DNA of 64,000 nucleotides from Streptomyces sp. NBC_00443 (GTDB lineage Bacteria; Actinomycetota; Actinomycetes; Streptomycetales; Streptomycetaceae): NCBI RefSeq assembly GCF_036014175.1, contig NZ_CP107917.1, positions 372,001 to 436,000 of the forward strand, read 5' to 3'. Shown piece by piece: positions 27,191 to 35,835 of this stretch (position 1 is its first letter; each line of letters starts with the position of its first letter). The notes under the pieces were generated by a model. It saw only the letters and a program-made list of their open reading frames with translations, ran no database searches and was not told where the DNA came from. The position numbers and the translations under genes were made by a program.

Positions 27191-28006
27191 TCAGTGGACC
27201 TGACCGTGTCGGCCGAGGGTCTCCACCGGAGTCGCGCCGGGGCGGGTCCACTGCGGTACGGGGCGGCCGGTCGGGCCCCACGTGGCGACGCCGTTGGCGT
27301 CCGTGCGCCAGTACCAGCAGATCGGCGAGCCGTGCCCACCGACCGGCGCACCGGCCTCAGGGGCCTCGGGCCGGCCCTCCGGGTTGTCCTCCCAGCCCTC
27401 GCGGCGGCCGTAGGGCGTCATGTCGAGCAGACCGAGGGACCCGTTGACCGGCTCGTTGCCGCGCCCGGTCGTCGAGTAGGTCAGGAACACGCGGTCACCC
27501 GCGCGCAGGTAGCAGGTGAGGTAGCCCATGTCCCCGCCACCCGGCTCGGGCACGTCGCGCACCGAGTACCAGGGCTGGGTGTAGCCCATGAAGTCCACGA
27601 ACGAAGCCACCTCGTCCCACTCGCCCGTGGTCACGATGGCGAAGGAGACGCCGCGCGCGTTGAGGTAGACGGCGTCCTTCATGTGCCAGGCCGTGGTGGT
27701 GCAGCCCTCGCACTGTCCCTGGTGTGGCGCGCCGTCGTACCACATGTGCTTGTAGACCACGAGCTCGTCGCGGCCCTGGAACAGGTCCAGGAACGGGACC
27801 GGCCCATCGGGTCCCACGACCTCGACCGTCCCGTCGAACTCCACCATCGGCAACCGGCGGCGGGCCGCGGCGATGGCGTCGCCCTCGCGCGTGTGGGCCT
27901 TCTCGCGGACCAGAAGCTCGTCACGGGCGGCCTGCCAGGTGGCCAGGTCGACGACGGGCGGGCGGCCCGGTAGCTCGGTGGTCGGGTCGTGCGGCGTGGT
28001 CGTCAT
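27191..28006 (-). CDS. DUF899 (thioredoxin-like) protein
   Basis: 271 aa. It shows the DUF899 layout: WQAARDELLVREKAHTREGD near the N-terminus, RRLPMVEFD, a thioredoxin-like stretch VYKHMWYDGAPHQGQCEGCT with CEGC in the redox position, SFAIVTTGEWDEVASFVDFMGY, and the closing YWRTD. Members are thought to be thioredoxin-fold proteins of unknown substrate. GGAGGGA lies about 6 bases before ATG 28006. Neighbours give no functional hint. Confidence 0.85.
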   Translation of the reverse strand: MTTTPHDPTTELPGRPPVVDLATWQAARDELLVREKAHTREGDAIAAARRRLPMVEFDGTVEVVGPDGPVPFLDLFQGRDELVVYKHMWYDGAPHQGQCEGCTTTAWHMKDAVYLNARGVSFAIVTTGEWDEVASFVDFMGYTQPWYSVRDVPEPGGGDMGYLTCYLRAGDRVFLTYSTTGRGNEPVNGSLGLLDMTPYGRREGWEDNPEGRPEAPEAGAPVGGHGSPICWYWRTDANGVATWGPTGRPVPQWTRPGATPVETLGRHGQVH

Positions 28007-28417
28007 GGCGTCCCTCCGTGGCGTTTCGTGCCGGGCAGCGTCGCACGGCGTCCTTCGACGGTCACCAGAACAGACTCGCAACCCGGACGGAACTCATCGC
28101 GGCATGGGCGCGCATGTGGAGCAGCACCGTCTTCGTCACCGCGACCCGACGGTCATCGGCAGCAAGCGCCGTCCGGCGCCACCGGCCGAGCCCGTACCGT
28201 GACCGAGCGGTGGCGAGGTGCTCGATCCGATGGCCGCCCTCGACGAGTCCGTGCCACGATGAAAACGTCCCGCGGCGAAGGCGCGGCCGAGGCGCACGTA
28301 TGACCGACCTCGGTGGCGGCTTCCAACGGCCCCAGGTGGTGGCTGCCCGACGACTGGGAGTATCCGGCCCGGTCGCCGATCCGGTCGCCCATCCATTGCG
28401 CAAGGGAGTCGCCAGCC
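28007..28417. other. 411-bp stretch without a recognisable gene
   Basis: Divergent gap between the DUF899 and DHFR-like genes. Long frames exist on both strands but their residue composition (Arg/Pro/Ser-rich) is that of shadow frames, with no ribosome sites. It holds the two promoters and possibly old gene remnants I cannot identify. Confidence 0.4.
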
Positions 28418-29065
28418 ATGTCACGCGCCCGCGTCCACAACTTCGCCATTTCACTCGACGGCTTCGGCACCGGTGAGGGTCTGAGCCGTGACGCGCCGTT
28501 CGGCCACGCCGGCGAAAGGCTGCACGAGTGGATGTTCGCCACCCGGTGGTGGCACGAGAGGGTCGGCGAACCCGGCGGTACCAGCGGCCTCGACGACGCC
28601 TTCGTGCAGCAGTTCACGCCGGGGATCGGGGCCGAGATCATGGGCGCCGGGAAGTACGGCTACCCCGGATGGCACGAGGACCAGGAGTGGAAGGGGTGGT
28701 GGGGGCCCAACCCGCCCTTCCACACACCGACCTTCATCCTCACCCATCACACCCGCCCGTCGATCGAGATGGAGGGCGGCACGACGTTCCACTTCCTCGA
28801 CACCTCGCCCGCCAAGGCGCTCGAAACGGCCCGCGAGGCTGCGGGTAGCCAGGACGTACGCATCGGCGGCGGGCCCACCGTGATCCGCGACTTCCTTGCC
28901 GCCGGACTCATCGACCACATGCACATCGCGGTGGTCCCGATCGTGCTCGGCCGGGGCGTACGCCTCTGGGACGGACTGGAGGACCTCGAGAAGGACTACG
29001 ACGTCGAGGCCACCTCCTCACCCAGCGGCGTCACGCATCTGACGCTCACCCGGTCGGGTCTCTGA
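28418..29065 (+). CDS. Dihydrofolate reductase-like (RibD C-terminal) protein
   Basis: 215 aa of the RibD_C/DHFR-like fold. It starts RARVHNFAISLDGFGTGEG, the typical first strand; has EIMGAGKYGYPG, FILTHHTRP and, near the end, DVRIGGGPTVIRDFLAAGLID with DHMHIAVVPIVLGRGVRLW. It probably binds NADPH and reduces a small molecule; members are rarely characterised. AAGGGAG 9-10 bases before ATG 28418 sets the start. Its 3' end overlaps the convergent Nudix gene by 48 bp. Confidence 0.85.
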   Translation: MSRARVHNFAISLDGFGTGEGLSRDAPFGHAGERLHEWMFATRWWHERVGEPGGTSGLDDAFVQQFTPGIGAEIMGAGKYGYPGWHEDQEWKGWWGPNPPFHTPTFILTHHTRPSIEMEGGTTFHFLDTSPAKALETAREAAGSQDVRIGGGPTVIRDFLAAGLIDHMHIAVVPIVLGRGVRLWDGLEDLEKDYDVEATSSPSGVTHLTLTRSGL

Positions 29066-29581
29066 ACCGACCTGCACCGGCTGACCTTCCCGCATGCAGA
29101 CCGCTGTCCCGGAGGTCACCGCAGCGTGAAGTGCCGTCAAGGTGCGTACGCCCTCGGCGGTTTGCACGTCCTGGAGTTCGTCCAGGCCGACGAAGGCGTA
29201 CTGATCGTGCTCGGGACTGAGACGAATCGGAGTCCCCTCGGCGAGCGTTCCGCCGTCGAAGAAACAGTCGAGCACCGGCCCGGTGCCGCAGACGTCCACG
29301 CGGTGGTCGATGCCGATCAGCCTCAGCGGGGACCCGAGCTCGATTCCGGTCTCCTCGTAGGTTTCCCGCCGCGCCGCCCCGCACGGGTCCTCTCCGTGAT
29401 CGAGCATTCCGCCCGGTAGCCACCAGTCCTCGGCATTCGGTTGACCGGGGGCGTAGCGCACGAGCAGGATCCGCCCCTGACTGTCGAGGAGCATGACGCA
29501 CGAGGCGATGAGCGCCTGAGGCTGGGTCTTGATCCATTCATCGCGCGGCACCCAGGCCACGGCCTCTTCGTTCACGGTCAC
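29018..29581 (-). CDS. Nudix hydrolase
   Basis: 187 aa. The Nudix box is complete: GGMLDHGEDPCGAARRETYE then ETGIEL fits G-x5-E-x7-REUxEExGU (about residues 55-77), preceded by NAEDWWLP. It should hydrolyse a nucleoside diphosphate derivative. GTG 29581 is chosen for its GGGAG box 8 bases upstream; a second GTG two codons on is possible. The last 15 codons overlap the end of the DHFR-like gene on the other strand. Confidence 0.85.
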   Translation of the reverse strand: MTVNEEAVAWVPRDEWIKTQPQALIASCVMLLDSQGRILLVRYAPGQPNAEDWWLPGGMLDHGEDPCGAARRETYEETGIELGSPLRLIGIDHRVDVCGTGPVLDCFFDGGTLAEGTPIRLSPEHDQYAFVGLDELQDVQTAEGVRTLTALHAAVTSGTAVCMREGQPVQVGSETRPGERQMRDAAG

Positions 29582-29730
29582 TTGCAACACTCCCGTAGAG
29601 ATCGCTCTTTCCGAAAACTGACAGTCCGCCACCAAGTGGCTGAATCCGCAGGCGGAGCGGCGTGCCTTCGGGGGCCGGGGCCGTCCGCCCGGAGCAGGGT
29701 GGTCGGTGCTGTCGTCGTCGAGGAGGACTT

Positions 29731-29874
29731 GTGAAGCGTCGCGTCGTCGCCGTACTGGCCACCGTTTTCGCCGGGCTGATGCTGTTCGCCGCCCCGGCCC
29801 CGGCTCATGACGACCATGGCACCGTCGAGAGCAACGACTGGAACATCCCACTCACCAACATCCGCCTGCCCTAG
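29731..29874 (+). CDS. 47-residue secreted peptide precursor
   Basis: GTG start with an AGGAGG box 4 bases upstream. The first 26 or so residues form a textbook signal peptide (KRR, hydrophobic core VVAVLATVFAGLMLFA, then APAPA). What remains is only about 21 residues, HDDHGTVESNDWNIP and a C-terminal LTNIRLP, with no Cys. Small size and strong ribosome site suggest a real secreted peptide, perhaps a signal or envelope peptide; function unknown. A strong hairpin follows the stop. Confidence 0.7.
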   Translation: MKRRVVAVLATVFAGLMLFAAPAPAHDDHGTVESNDWNIPLTNIRLP

Positions 29875-29925
29875 CACCGAGCCTGGCATCGGCACGCATG
29901 CAGCAGGACACCAGGCAGGTCGGGC

Positions 29926-29971
29926 TTCACGAACGGGCCGGCCGGCCCGAGCCGGCAGACCCGTTCGTGAA
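29926..29971. terminator. Bidirectional terminator hairpin
   Basis: Perfect 12-bp arms TTCACGAACGGG and CCCGTTCGTGAA around a GC-rich loop, between the convergent small-peptide and DUF6355-like genes. Confidence 0.75.
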
Positions 29972-30004
29972 CTGCCCGACACCGCGTACCGGGGTGAGTG
30001 TCCG

Positions 30005-30295
30005 TCAGCAGGTACGGCCGACGTAGTGGGCGCCCTGAATCCTGTCGGCGGAACCGAGCCAGGACTTGCCCGGGCCGACGCACCGCTCGTAATCGGCGGC
30101 TAGGGCGACCTCGACCTTGATGACCACCCGCGAGCCGTCGGACGTGCAGTGGTTGTAGAAGGCGTCGGAACCGGTCTCGTAGAAGCCGCACGGGTCGGCT
30201 GCCGCTGGGCCCGCGTGGGCGGTCACCGCGCCCAGGGACGTGAGGACGAGAGCAGCGGAACCGAGGGCGCCGGTCACCATACGACGAATGCGCAA
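30005..30295 (-). CDS. Small secreted Cys-containing protein, DUF6355-like
   Basis: 96 aa with a signal peptide (MRIRRMVTGALGSAALVLTS..., cleavage probably after AHA). The mature domain of about 68 residues has four Cys (PCGFYETG, YNHCTSDGSR, ERCVGPGKSWLGS and the C-terminal RTC), enough for two disulfides. The text resembles small actinobacterial secreted proteins I know as DUF6355, a family sometimes found near natural-product genes; I hold that name with moderate confidence. Single gene, ending at a strong shared terminator. Confidence 0.75.
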   Translation of the reverse strand: MRIRRMVTGALGSAALVLTSLGAVTAHAGPAAADPCGFYETGSDAFYNHCTSDGSRVVIKVEVALAADYERCVGPGKSWLGSADRIQGAHYVGRTC

Positions 30296-30507
30296 GGGAG
30301 ACTCCTTGGCCAGGGCAGGGCTGAAGGGCCCAAGGCCCGGTGCCTGCCGATCAGTTGGATACCTGCATCAGGATCGCCGTGCCGCCCCGTGCTGCTGAGG
30401 GAGTATCGCGCCGTTCACCTGGCGAATCGTTCTGTCGCTACATCCATGGGGTGATCCTTTCCGGTTCCCCGTTTCGGACCGGTCCAGGCTGTGCAGTCAG
30501 TCCGGGT

Positions 30508-31086
30508 TCATCGGGCACGAGCTGGACCTTTCGAGGCACGCGTGCCGGTTGCGGTGATCCGGGCGATCGCCTCGACCGTGAGGGCACGGTCATGGGGTTG
30601 GCGGGACAGGGCTCGGTGGAGCGTCAGGCCCTCGATGAGCGCGTCGAGCTGGCGGGCGGTGTCCGGGTCGAAGTGCTTTTCGAGGTGGACGCGGCTGCGG
30701 CGCATCCATTCGTGGGTGAGTTCCCGGTAGGCGGGCTGGCGGGCGGCCAGGGTGTACAGCTCCTGGGTGAGCACGAGGTCGCGTCCGCTTCCCTCGGACA
30801 GCATGTGGACGAGGTCGGCCACTGCCTGCCGGGCCTGGTCGGGATCCGCCGGGGCGGACAGGTGGGCGTCGAAGACGGCGACGATGTGGTCGGTGAAGCG
30901 GCTGAACGCTTCGCGCAACAGGTCGTCCATGCCGCTGAAGTGATAGGTCATCGATCCCAGCGGGACGCCGGCGCGCACGGCGATCTTCCGGTGGGACACG
31001 CGTGCGATGCCCTCCTCGGCGATGAGGTCGAGAGTGGCGGCGATGATGCGTTCGCGGCGCTGGGGGTCGGTGTGTCCGGTGGCCAT
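30508..31086 (-). CDS. TetR family regulator of the acetyltransferase/MFS genes
   Basis: 192 aa. DNA-binding helices in RERIIAATLDLIAEEGIARVS, then HRKIAVRAGVPLGSMTYHFS (about 29-48). Its gene lies 10 bp downstream of the acetyltransferase gene, so the two are co-transcribed. Two nearly identical dyads, one upstream of that operon and one upstream of the MFS gene, are the likely binding sites, which predicts autoregulation. Inducer unknown; the MFS exporter suggests a toxic small molecule. Confidence 0.85.
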   Translation of the reverse strand: MATGHTDPQRRERIIAATLDLIAEEGIARVSHRKIAVRAGVPLGSMTYHFSGMDDLLREAFSRFTDHIVAVFDAHLSAPADPDQARQAVADLVHMLSEGSGRDLVLTQELYTLAARQPAYRELTHEWMRRSRVHLEKHFDPDTARQLDALIEGLTLHRALSRQPHDRALTVEAIARITATGTRASKGPARAR

Positions 31087-31096
31087 GACGACAGGC

Positions 31097-31678
31097 TTAC
31101 AGGCTCCGCACCACTCGAGCAGGGTTCCCGACGGCGACGACATTCGCGGGGATGTCCCTGGTGACCACTGCGCCGGCGCCGATGACGGAATTGTCGCCGA
31201 TGGTGACGCCGGGCAGGACGATCGCGCCACCGCCGAGCCAGACGTTGTCGCCGATGGTGATCGGCTGGGCGGCTTCCAGCTTGTCGCGGCGGGGCTGCGG
31301 CTCCAACGGGTGGGTGGGGGTGAGCAGTTGGACGTTCGGGCCGATCTGGCAGTCGTCACCGATGGTGATGGCCGCGACGTCCAGTGCGGTCAGGTTGTAG
31401 TTGACGAAGGTGCGCGCCCCGATGGTGATGTTGCTGCCGTAGTCGACGTACAGGGGCGGTCGCACGTGGGCTTCCTCGCCGAGCGCGCCGAGCAGCTCGG
31501 CGAGGATCGGCCGGGCCGCGTCGGCGTCCTCGGTGTAGCCGTCCTGGTAGCGAGCGGCCAGTCGTACGGCCTCCTGCTGACGGCGGGAGATCTCCGGATC
31601 GTCGGCGATGTAGAGGTCGCCCGACTGCATGCGCTCGAGGTTCGTGCGCGGATCCTGCGCGAAGTAGTCCGTCGGCAT
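31097..31678 (-). CDS. Maltose/galactoside O-acetyltransferase-like enzyme
   Basis: 193 aa. The N-terminal helical part (LERMQSGDLYIADDPEI) is the Maa-type lid; the rest is left-handed beta-helix hexapeptides (SNITIGARTFVNYNLTALDV, ITIGDDCQIGP, ITIGDNVWLGGGAIVLPGV, VIGAGAVVTRDIP). The catalytic His is in LLTPTHPL. It should move acetyl from acetyl-CoA to a sugar or drug hydroxyl. First gene of an operon with the TetR gene; the operator begins 21 bp upstream of its ATG. Confidence 0.88.
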   Translation of the reverse strand: MPTDYFAQDPRTNLERMQSGDLYIADDPEISRRQQEAVRLAARYQDGYTEDADAARPILAELLGALGEEAHVRPPLYVDYGSNITIGARTFVNYNLTALDVAAITIGDDCQIGPNVQLLTPTHPLEPQPRRDKLEAAQPITIGDNVWLGGGAIVLPGVTIGDNSVIGAGAVVTRDIPANVVAVGNPARVVRSL

Positions 31679-31698
31679 GCGCACGAGCCTACACCGTC

Positions 31699-31718
31699 GA
31701 GTGTACGAACGTACATTC
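31699..31718. promoter_or_regulatory. TetR operator upstream of the acetyltransferase-tetR operon
   Basis: Core dyad TGTACGAACGTACA. Matches 17 of 20 positions with the reverse complement of the site at 32991-33010, and begins at the same 21-bp distance from its start codon. Confidence 0.7.
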
Positions 31719-31764
31719 TGGGGCGTGGGGCCGCCTGGGTTCAGAGTCGACAGGGGACTGCCGG

Positions 31765-32970
31765 TTACCGGCGTCGGTTCTGCAGTACCTGGGCGAGGAA
31801 GATGACGAGCAGCCCGGCGAGCGGCACCACCAGCAGGCCCACGCGCAGGCTGGTCGCGTCGGCGACGAGGCCGACCACGGGCGGGGAGAACAGGAAGCCC
31901 AGGCGCATGAGCCAGGACACGATCGTGAGCCCCGATCCCGGCTTGAGGCCGGGCAGTTCGTCGGCCTCCTGCATCGCGGCAGGCACCAGCGTTGCCACGC
32001 CGCACCCGGCCGCGGCGAAGCCGAGGATCGTGCCGGGCACCGTGGGCACGGCCAGCGCCAGTCCCATGCCGGACGCGGTGATGAGCCCGCCGGTGCGCGC
32101 CACGGTGCGCTGACCGAAGCGGTCGACCAGGCGGTCGCCGAGGAGACGGCCGACGAACTGGGCTCCGACCAGGGCGATGAACCCGGAAGCTGCCAAGGTG
32201 ACCGACGCATGCAGGGAGTCGGAGAGGTAGAGCGTCGCCCAGGAGTTGCCCGCGTCCTCGACCATCGTGCCGGCGGTCGCGATGACGACGAGTGCCGCGA
32301 GCACATGGCCCACGCGCAGGCCGCCCCGAGAGGGCTGCTGCGGACTCTTGCCCAGGGCGTCAGCCTCCTCCCCCACCGGCTCTGTGTCGGGACCGGGCAG
32401 GCAATAGCGCAGCGCCACGAGAGAAACGACGCCGAACACCACCCCCGAGATCAGCAGGTGCTGCCCGCGCGACAGGCCCAGCGCGATCGCGCCGGCGGCC
32501 ATCGAACCGCCCGTGACGGCGCCGACGGACCAGATGGCGTGGAAGGAGTTGATGATGGAACGTCCGTAGCGGCGCTGAACCCGCAGGCCGTGCGCGTTCT
32601 GGCCGACATCGGTCATGGCGTCCATGGCCCCGGCCAGGAACAGCGCTCCGGCGAACACGGCCACCGACCCCGCAAGCCCGGCAGCCAGGGCTCCAGCGCC
32701 GGTCAGCAAGGTCCCGGCCACCGCGACACGGGCCGACCCCAGCCGTCGGATGAGCACACCCGCGGCCAGGCCGGCCGCGATGGCACCGGCCGGGAAGGCC
32801 GCCACGGCCAGTCCGTACGCGGTGTTCCCGATGCCGAGGTCGGCCTTGATCTGCGGGTATCGCGGAATGAGATTGGCGAAGAGGGCCCCGTTCGTGAAGA
32901 ACAGCATGGCGACGGCCACGCGGGCATGCCGTTCATGCCGGGTGGGCGGACGCACTAGGTCGACGGTCAT
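31765..32970 (-). CDS. MFS transporter
   Basis: 401 aa, 12 predicted membrane helices, major facilitator family. It has PRYPQIKADLGIGNTAYGLA near the first loop, GRSIINSFHAIWSVGA at the central region and GRLLGDRLVDRFGQR as the second-half signature loop. This group (YbjJ/fucose-permease-like) includes sugar and drug carriers; substrate unknown. Transcribed separately from the acetyltransferase-TetR operon, but with the same operator 21 bp before its ATG, so one regulator probably controls both transport and acetylation. Confidence 0.85.
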   Translation of the reverse strand: MTVDLVRPPTRHERHARVAVAMLFFTNGALFANLIPRYPQIKADLGIGNTAYGLAVAAFPAGAIAAGLAAGVLIRRLGSARVAVAGTLLTGAGALAAGLAGSVAVFAGALFLAGAMDAMTDVGQNAHGLRVQRRYGRSIINSFHAIWSVGAVTGGSMAAGAIALGLSRGQHLLISGVVFGVVSLVALRYCLPGPDTEPVGEEADALGKSPQQPSRGGLRVGHVLAALVVIATAGTMVEDAGNSWATLYLSDSLHASVTLAASGFIALVGAQFVGRLLGDRLVDRFGQRTVARTGGLITASGMGLALAVPTVPGTILGFAAAGCGVATLVPAAMQEADELPGLKPGSGLTIVSWLMRLGFLFSPPVVGLVADATSLRVGLLVVPLAGLLVIFLAQVLQNRRR

Positions 32971-32990
32971 GCGGCGGAGCCTACAAGCAG

Positions 32991-33010
32991 GAGCGTACGA
33001 CCGTACACTC
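32991..33010. promoter_or_regulatory. TetR operator upstream of the MFS gene
   Basis: Core dyad CGTACGACCGTACA, the partner of the site at 31699-31718, at identical distance from the start codon. It probably overlaps the promoter. Confidence 0.7.
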
Positions 33011-33120
33011 CTGGCGAGTGGGCGTGGTCCGGTACGGCGTCGGCCTCGCCGCTCGATCCGGACTTCGCCATGGTTGGGGCCGTCGGCTAGATTTCAGGGC
33101 GCGAGAGCGAGGAGGCCCAG

Positions 33121-33792
33121 GTGACCGAGACGACAGTGGTGCAGGTCATGGCCGAGTTGGCCGTGCTCGAGGACCCGAAGATGCGCGCGGCGAACGAGAA
33201 GCGCGGCGACGATCACGGTGTGAACCTCGGCAAGCTGCGCGCGCTCGCGAAGCAGCTCAAGACGCAGCAGGATCTTGCGCGCGAGCTCTGGGAGACGGAC
33301 GACACCGCGGCGAGGCTCCTCGCCGTGCTGATCTGCCGGCCGAAGGCATTCGAGCGGGACGAGCTGGACGCCATGCTCCGCGAGGCACGTGCCCCCAAGG
33401 TGCACGACTGGCTCGTGAACTACGTGGTGAAGAAGAACCCGCACTCCGAGGAGCTGCGCCTCGCCTGGTTCACGGATCCGGATCCAGTGGTCGCCAGTGC
33501 CGGCTGGGCGCTGACCACCGAGCGGGTGGCGAAGAAGCCCGAAGGCCTCGACCTCGCGGGTCTGCTCGATGCCATCGAGGCAGAGATGAAGGACGCCCCG
33601 GATCGTCTGCAGTGGGCGATGAACCACTGTCTGGCTCAGATCGGGATCGAGCACACCGGGCAACGCGCCCGCGCGATCGACATCGGCGAGCGCCTGGAAG
33701 TACTCAAGGACTACCCGACTCCCCCGAACTGCACCTCTCCTTTCGCACCCATCTGGATCGGCGAGATGGTGCGCCGTCAGCAGGCGAGTTAG
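33121..33792 (+). CDS. DNA alkylation repair protein (AlkD-like HEAT repeat)
   Basis: 223 aa, all-helical with HEAT-like repeats. KRGDDHGVNLGKLRALAKQL, TDDTAARLLAVLICRP, DWLVNYVVKKNPHSEELRL and MNHCLAQIGI match the DNA alkylation repair family, whose AlkD members excise bulky N3/N7-alkyl purines without base flipping. I do not see enough to assign the catalytic Asp with certainty. GTG start with AGGAGG 5-6 bases upstream. Monocistronic. Confidence 0.8.
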   Translation: MTETTVVQVMAELAVLEDPKMRAANEKRGDDHGVNLGKLRALAKQLKTQQDLARELWETDDTAARLLAVLICRPKAFERDELDAMLREARAPKVHDWLVNYVVKKNPHSEELRLAWFTDPDPVVASAGWALTTERVAKKPEGLDLAGLLDAIEAEMKDAPDRLQWAMNHCLAQIGIEHTGQRARAIDIGERLEVLKDYPTPPNCTSPFAPIWIGEMVRRQQAS

Positions 33793-33935
33793 AAGAACCT
33801 CGCCCGGTCGACGGTGAGGGTCACGCTGCCGCCCGGCACTGGCGGGCGGTTCAGCGTGCCCGAGGGCCGGGCGGTGCATCACCGGAGACGAGCTGTTCGG
33901 CTCCGGCGGCCACCGCCTGGTCCTCCGTGCCCCGG

Positions 33936-33978
33936 ATGGTCCCGGGTCCTGATGCCCCTTCGGGCTCCCGGGATCCAT
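33936..33978. terminator. Candidate terminator hairpin between convergent genes
   Basis: Arms ATGGTCCCGGG and CCCGGGATCCAT pair with one bulge; 15 bp before the stop of the SRPBCC gene. The rest of the 200-bp gap holds nothing recognisable. Confidence 0.45.
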
Positions 33979-33992
33979 CGAGGCGGTCGGGC

Positions 33993-34451
33993 TCATCCGG
34001 GGGTGATACGGCCGCGCCAGCTTCCGGATTCGATCCCGCGGTGCTCGATGTAGTCCTTGAAGCGGCGCATGTCGCCCTTGATGCGGCGATCGATGGTCCC
34101 CGTCATGTCCGCTGCCTTCTCGGCGGCTCCGCTCGGTTCGACGTCCATCACGAGCTCCACCCGGGTGTGGGTGTCGTCCACGCGCTGGAAGCGGACCGTG
34201 CCCTTTTGCTGAGTGTCGCCGCTGATGGTGCGCCAGGTGATCCGCTCGTCAGGGAGCTGGTCGACGATCTCGGTGTCGAACTCGCGCCGTACCCCACCGA
34301 TCTTGGTCGTCCAGTGGTTGTGGCTGTCGTCGAGCTGCCGGACCTCCTCGACGCCCTCCATGAAGTTCGGGAACTCCTGGAACTGCGTCCACTGGTTGTA
34401 GGCGGTGCCGACAGGAACCTCGACTTCCACGGTTTCCTTGACTGTGCTCAT
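33993..34451 (-). CDS. SRPBCC family protein (polyketide cyclase/dehydrase-like)
   Basis: 152 aa START-like fold: VKETVEVEVPVGTAYNQWTQ, FQEFPNFMEGVEEVRQLDD, ITWRTISGDTQQKGTVRFQ and a long C-terminal helix. Streptomyces carry many such proteins in stress regulons; despite the cyclase name they rarely act on polyketides, and this one is far from the PKS. GGAGG lies 8 bases before ATG 34451. The glutamate-cysteine ligase-like gene lies 73 bp upstream on the same strand and may share its transcript. Confidence 0.85.
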   Translation of the reverse strand: MSTVKETVEVEVPVGTAYNQWTQFQEFPNFMEGVEEVRQLDDSHNHWTTKIGGVRREFDTEIVDQLPDERITWRTISGDTQQKGTVRFQRVDDTHTRVELVMDVEPSGAAEKAADMTGTIDRRIKGDMRRFKDYIEHRGIESGSWRGRITPG

Positions 34452-34524
34452 CCTTGATCCTCCTTTCACGGTGCTGCCGCGAGTACCCAGGAGCCGTCGG
34501 TCTACAAGGGAAAATTCCATGCGG

Positions 34525-35619
34525 TCACGGCACAGTGCTCCGGACGCCGATCAGGTCGGTGACCGCCTGGATGCCGCCCTCGGCGAGGGCAGTGCTCTGG
34601 CGGTCGGCGCCGGTCCCGTCGCGCAACAGCCGACGCACCAGTGCCGTGACCTGCCGGGTATCGCCTGATGCGTCGAGTGCGGGAGAGATGTGACTCAGGA
34701 GCTGGTGCAGCACCGCGGCGGCAGGCTGCAGGGTGCCGCCCAGGCCGACCAGGGTGTCGCTGAGACCGTGGCGGGCCGCATGCCACATCGCGGCCCGGAG
34801 AAGTTCGGGTTCGTGGGCGAGCGCGGGCGCCCCGGCGGCAGCTTCCCTCAGGGCGGTCTTCACCAGGGCCCGGATGATCCCGGCGAGCATGACGGCCTCG
34901 TCCGCGGTCAGCTGGACGTCCGAGCACCGCACCTCGATGGTGGGGTAGCGGGGCGAGAGGCGGGCCTGCCAGTACACCTGCCCGGTGTCGACGATCAAAC
35001 CGGCGTCCTGCAGCCGCTGCACGCGCCGGCTGTAGTCCGCGGCGTCCTCGAAGCACGGAGGCAGGCCACTGACCGGCCAGCGGCTGAAGATCACCGTGCG
35101 CCAGCTCGCGAAGCCGGTGTCCTGCCCGTCCCACAGGGGGGAGTTCGACGACATGGCAGTGAGTGTCGGCAGCCACGCCCTGATCCGGTTCAGGACCTGG
35201 ACGCCTTCTTCCTGGCCGGGCACGGCCACATGCACGTGCATGCCGTTGACCAGCTGCTCCGCCACCAGCTGCGGCGCCTGCGTGACCATGGCCCGGTAGC
35301 GGGCCTCGTCGGTGACGGCCTCGGGACGAGCGCGTCGCAGGGGCGACGTCCCACAGGCCGCGAGCCGGCAGCCGTGTTCCTCGGCGGCCACGGCGACGGC
35401 CTGGCGCAGACGCAGCAGGTGTCCCCCGGCCTCGTCCAGCGTGTCGCACACCGGGGTGGCCACCTCGACCTGCGCCTGGAGCAGCTCGTGCTGCACCTCC
35501 CGGTCGGCCGCCAGACGCCCCAGACCCGCCGCCTCCCGCACCTCGGCCCCCTGCGGCACCGGCAGACCCGTGGCCGGGTCAAGCAGCAGGTACTCCTCTT
35601 CAACGCCGATCGTCGTCAT
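34525..35619 (-). CDS. Glutamate-cysteine ligase-like carboxylate-amine ligase (YbdK family)
   Basis: 364 aa of the GCS2 family. [17 protein letters not shown] is the diagnostic N-terminus, followed by [35 protein letters not shown] and [10 protein letters not shown]. The ATP-grasp-like residues are kept, so it is expected to form a gamma-glutamyl amide from ATP, glutamate and an amine or cysteine; actinobacterial members are mostly uncharacterised. ATG 35619 gives the canonical start; the in-frame upstream region is not conserved in character. Confidence 0.88.
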   Translation of the reverse strand: MTTIGVEEEYLLLDPATGLPVPQGAEVREAAGLGRLAADREVQHELLQAQVEVATPVCDTLDEAGGHLLRLRQAVAVAAEEHGCRLAACGTSPLRRARPEAVTDEARYRAMVTQAPQLVAEQLVNGMHVHVAVPGQEEGVQVLNRIRAWLPTLTAMSSNSPLWDGQDTGFASWRTVIFSRWPVSGLPPCFEDAADYSRRVQRLQDAGLIVDTGQVYWQARLSPRYPTIEVRCSDVQLTADEAVMLAGIIRALVKTALREAAAGAPALAHEPELLRAAMWHAARHGLSDTLVGLGGTLQPAAAVLHQLLSHISPALDASGDTRQVTALVRRLLRDGTGADRQSTALAEGGIQAVTDLIGVRSTVP

Positions 35620-35835
35620 CGACCGCCCTATGCTCCGCCCGACTGCCGGGCCAGGTCCCGGTGCGTCTGGCCGACGCACCACACGCAGCGATGATCACCC
35701 CGCAGGGCACCCGCCATGTGGCCGTCCGAGTGCCGCGGCAATCGCACGACAAACCAACGTGGGCGATCAGAGACGGTGTGGCCTGTGCACACGATCACGC
35801 TCAAGGAAGAGCACCGGGCGGCCGATGCCGGTGGC

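Noticed and set aside
28082-28417. A gene remnant between DUF899 and the DHFR-like gene
   Set aside because: No motif or conserved stretch could be read in any frame.
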